A stretch of 64,000 nt of DNA from PALSA-129 sp050014595 (GTDB taxonomy: Bacteria; Acidobacteriota; Terriglobia; Bryobacterales; Bryobacteraceae). Where the stretch lies: assembly GCA_050014595.1 (NCBI GenBank), contig JBEKDA010000003.1, forward strand, positions 1 to 64,000, written 5' to 3'. Of this stretch, positions 61,917 to 64,000 are shown in pieces. A program made the position numbers and the translations under genes. How positions within the stretch are numbered: position 1 is the stretch's first letter; every line of letters starts with the position of its first letter. The notes beneath the pieces were generated by a model that was given only the letters and a program-made list of their open reading frames with translations, had not been told where the DNA came from and did not search any database.

Positions 61917-62765
61917 TCAGGACGCATAGTGGCTGGTCACAAAGGCGATGTTTTTCTGGGTGGCATCAATACACTGTTGTGGATCGGAATGCGACGTCTC
62001 GAAGACCAACCAACCGGTGTAGCCGACGGCCGCCAGGCCTTTCACGGCATCGGCCCAGTTGACGCGGCCGGGCTCCTCCAGCAACCGATCTTCGTTCTTG
62101 AGATGGACCTGACGAATGCGGTTCTTCAATAAGGCGATGCCGGGTACGGCTTCCCCGGTGTGAGCGTACCTTTCCACATTGTCGAGGTCGTAATAGACCC
62201 GCACACTGGGACGGTCCACCAGGTCGATGAGCTTGCGGTCGTCGGCGGGAGCATTGGAGGTCTCCATGCCGATGGTGACACCGCCATCGCGGGCGGCGCC
62301 GGATACTTTTTGCAGCAGAGCCACCACCGGCCCGTACGATTGCTCCTGATCCATTTTGGGGCAGGTCTGCTCGAAGCACGCGGCCAGGATGGTCGTCGCA
62401 TGCAGTGATTCCGCGGCCCGGATGGCGTTGCGCAGGTTCTCTTCCGCCGTGGGCTGAAGGAGCGAAGCTCCGGGCGGCCAGACTCCCGCCAGCGAAGGGG
62501 TGGTCAATCCCGTTCGCTCGGCGGCGCGCTGATAGGCGGCCAGGGTTGCCTGGTCGCAGAGCGTAGTGCCCTTGAAATACACCTGCAACTCGACTCCGGA
62601 GAGGCCGTGAATCTGCTTCGCCAAATCAAATACGGCGGGACCCGGATCGTTGACCATGTTGGCCTGACGATGGCCGAACTTCAGGGCGGCAGCGGCAGCG
62701 CCCCGCATGCCAGCCGCGCCCGCGGCGGCGGCAAACGACGAAAGCAGAAACTGTCTGCGTTGCAT
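61917..62765 (-). CDS. Tat-exported TIM-barrel sugar isomerase/epimerase
   Basis: 282 residues. The leader QRRQFLLSSFAAAAGAAG is twin-arginine-like. The barrel shows GVELQVYFKGTTLCD, ATTILAACFEQTCPKM, GVTIGMETSNAPADD, VRVYYDLDNVERYAH, IRQVHLKNEDRLLEEPG and GWLVFETSHSDPQQC, with metal-binding Glu, Asp, His and Glu along the barrel, as in xylose-isomerase-like enzymes. Substrate unknown. It starts 11 bp after the Gfo/Idh/MocA stop and is co-transcribed with it, upstream of the TonB receptor on the same strand. Confidence 0.85.
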   Translation of the reverse strand: MQRRQFLLSSFAAAAGAAGMRGAAAAALKFGHRQANMVNDPGPAVFDLAKQIHGLSGVELQVYFKGTTLCDQATLAAYQRAAERTGLTTPSLAGVWPPGASLLQPTAEENLRNAIRAAESLHATTILAACFEQTCPKMDQEQSYGPVVALLQKVSGAARDGGVTIGMETSNAPADDRKLIDLVDRPSVRVYYDLDNVERYAHTGEAVPGIALLKNRIRQVHLKNEDRLLEEPGRVNWADAVKGLAAVGYTGWLVFETSHSDPQQCIDATQKNIAFVTSHYAS

Positions 62766-62776
62766 GGTGGTCGCTC

Positions 62777-63955
62777 TTATGCGGGCAGATCATTCCAGTT
62801 CATGATGCGGTGCGTGCGCAAAGATTTCTCGGCGAGCAGCACCAGCTTGATCGCGGTCTTGCCCATCTCCGGACTCACCGCAGGCGTGCCGCCGGTGCGC
62901 AGGCTCTGCGCAAACCGCAGGTATTGCTGATAGGTCTCCGGATCCTGCGCCGAACCGACTGCGTTGGCGGTGGCTTCTTTGGGTGTGTTGTCCACTGCAT
63001 CCACGTAGCGCACCGCGCCGCCGCGGCTGCGAATGGCCACCCGGCCTTTTTCGGGCTCGGGTTCCATCACGCCCTCGCTGCCGATAATCACCATGCGGCG
63101 GCTGCCCGGGCCGGCATTCGGCGCGAACAGAGAGAAATCGAAGCTGAGCTTGACGCCGCTCTCGTATTCGACCATGACGGCGGCATGATCGACGGTTTCG
63201 CGCTGTTTGAAAACGTTGTTGCCGCCGGTCGCCGTCACGCGCGCCACCGCGCTGTTGATGATCCAGTTGAGCGTATCGAGTTCGTGAATGCCGTCTTCCA
63301 GAAGGGCGCTGCCCTCGGTGAAGGTGAGGTATCGCCAGTTGGTGGAAACACCGGTCTTCGGATCGGTGTACTTCCAACTGTTTGGATTCCAGTCGCCCCG
63401 GAAGAGATTGCCGCTGACGAACTGGATGGCGCCGATTTCCCCGGCGGCGGCCAGTTCGCGCATTTTCGCGGTGGTGGGAACCAGGCGCTTTTGAAAGCCG
63501 ATGTACAGTAGCTTCCCGGACGTTCGGGACGCGTCAATCATGCGGTTGGCGTCTTCCACGGTGGTGGCCATGGGCTTTTCGCACAATACCGGAAGCCCGC
63601 GGCCCAGAGCCGCGACGGTCGTCTCGGCGTGCAGGAAACTCGGGGTGATGACCACCACGGCATCGATATCGTTTCTTTCGCTGAGCAGCTTGCGATAGTC
63701 GGAATAGGTTGTCGCGCCGGGGGCCAGGCCGGCCCCCCGGGCGAGATTCGGCGGAGTGGGATCGGCCAGCGCCGCCACCTGGAATTGAGGCAATGTCTTG
63801 AGGATGGCCAGGTGGGCCCAACCTCGGGCTCCGGTGCCGATGATCGCGAGGCGAATGGGCTTCTCGGTCTGCGCATCCAGCGCGGCGGCGGCAGCGGCCA
63901 GCGCGGAACCTCCCGCTGTCGCCAGGAACGAGCGTCTGTTGGTTTGGTGGTCCAT
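62777..63955 (-). CDS. Tat-exported Gfo/Idh/MocA oxidoreductase
   Basis: 392 residues from the ATG at 63955, with GGAG upstream and a twin-arginine leader (TNRRSFLATAGGSALAAAA). NAD(P)-binding loop AIIGTGARGWAHLA at residues 38-51; VPVLCEKPMATTVE-like segment LPVLCEKPMATTVEDANRM holds the catalytic lysine; LYIGFQKRLVP and DGIHELDTLNWI follow. Such enzymes oxidise or interconvert sugars, often by 3-keto intermediates, which fits the DUF1080 domain protein at 36962. Intact, unlike the copy at 50916. First in a two-gene unit with the TIM-barrel isomerase; its promoter carries an operator-like motif. Confidence 0.88.
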   Translation of the reverse strand: MDHQTNRRSFLATAGGSALAAAAAALDAQTEKPIRLAIIGTGARGWAHLAILKTLPQFQVAALADPTPPNLARGAGLAPGATTYSDYRKLLSERNDIDAVVVITPSFLHAETTVAALGRGLPVLCEKPMATTVEDANRMIDASRTSGKLLYIGFQKRLVPTTAKMRELAAAGEIGAIQFVSGNLFRGDWNPNSWKYTDPKTGVSTNWRYLTFTEGSALLEDGIHELDTLNWIINSAVARVTATGGNNVFKQRETVDHAAVMVEYESGVKLSFDFSLFAPNAGPGSRRMVIIGSEGVMEPEPEKGRVAIRSRGGAVRYVDAVDNTPKEATANAVGSAQDPETYQQYLRFAQSLRTGGTPAVSPEMGKTAIKLVLLAEKSLRTHRIMNWNDLPA

Positions 63956-63965
63956 TTCAACTCCT

Positions 63966-63990
63966 AAGATATTAAATATCATATTGTGAG
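63966..63990 (-). promoter_or_regulatory. Operator-like palindrome upstream of the Gfo/Idh/MocA gene
   Basis: GATATTAAATATC (63968-63980) is a perfect 13-bp palindrome, and ATATTAAATATCAT (63969-63982) matches the motif found at 46397 and 61760. It lies just before the GGAG ribosome-binding site, so it overlaps the expected -10 region. The window ends 18 bp beyond. Confidence 0.5.
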
Positions 63991-64000
63991 GTCAGCGGAC

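Overview
The window looks like a chromosomal segment of an Acidobacteriota bacterium near the Bryobacterales / Candidatus Solibacter lineage. This is inferred from high GC content, a TIGR03435-family secreted protein, an Oar-type TonB-dependent receptor with a carboxypeptidase-like N-terminal domain, winged-helix/TolB/TPR regulators, an S46 peptidase, and many Tat-exported sugar isomerases and oxidoreductases. No species assignment is possible from sequence alone.

Layout. 1-8.4 kb is a patchy accessory stretch. It holds an N-terminally truncated DNA methylase fragment that runs off the left edge, a C-terminally clipped NHL-repeat protein, a small secreted protein, a winged-helix/TPR regulator, remnants of a tyrosine recombinase and a TonB protein, a GlsB-like membrane protein, an OmpA-type protein with a polyproline linker, and a second, inverted methylase fragment just before tRNA-Asn. 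8.5-10.4 kb encodes an orphan pair of bacterial-microcompartment proteins (PduT-like shell trimer and PduS-like flavin/iron-sulfur protein). 10.5-24.9 kb is mostly core metabolism: DUF3142 protein, a large exported protein, ilvD, queA, a radical SAM protein, a GNAT, a HAD phosphatase, the agmatine-to-putrescine pair aguB-aguA, an APC permease and an S46 dipeptidyl-peptidase. 25-36.5 kb has a TIGR03435 protein, uvrA, two exported proteins, lpxC, garD and polA (with a degenerate proofreading domain). 36.6-46.3 kb has a DUF433 protein, a DUF1080-amidohydrolase fusion, cstA, a TrpB2-type PLP enzyme, a TPR-CHAT protease-like protein and a siroheme-synthase N-terminal homologue.

46.4-52.1 kb is a compact six-cistron operon: TIM-barrel isomerase, nickel-pincer LarA-like enzyme, aldehyde dehydrogenase, second TIM-barrel isomerase, an internally deleted Gfo/Idh/MocA oxidoreductase and an IolB/KduI-like bicupin. 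Gene order suggests oxidation and epimerisation of a sugar or hydroxy acid. 52.2-64 kb is a polysaccharide-use region: exported PPC/DUF296 protein, a DUF5060/DUF4038 (apiosidase-like) glycoside hydrolase divergent from a GH51 arabinofuranosidase, a mutarotase, the TonB receptor, another TIM-barrel isomerase and a Gfo/Idh/MocA oxidoreductase. With garD and the 46-52 kb operon this fits use of pectin-type plant polymers.

Regulation and structure. Eight genes lack a Shine-Dalgarno sequence and instead have a TANNNT-like -10 hexamer (one is CATAAT) 6-8 nt before the start codon, so leaderless transcripts are likely. Three carbohydrate promoters (46.4, 61.77 and 63.97 kb) share a 14-bp AT-rich motif, RTATDAWATAYCAT, overlapping the -10 region. 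Intergenic spaces carry several families of palindromic repeats, including a run of five abutting hairpins at 38466-38553 and a 152-bp MITE-like element at 14884-15035.
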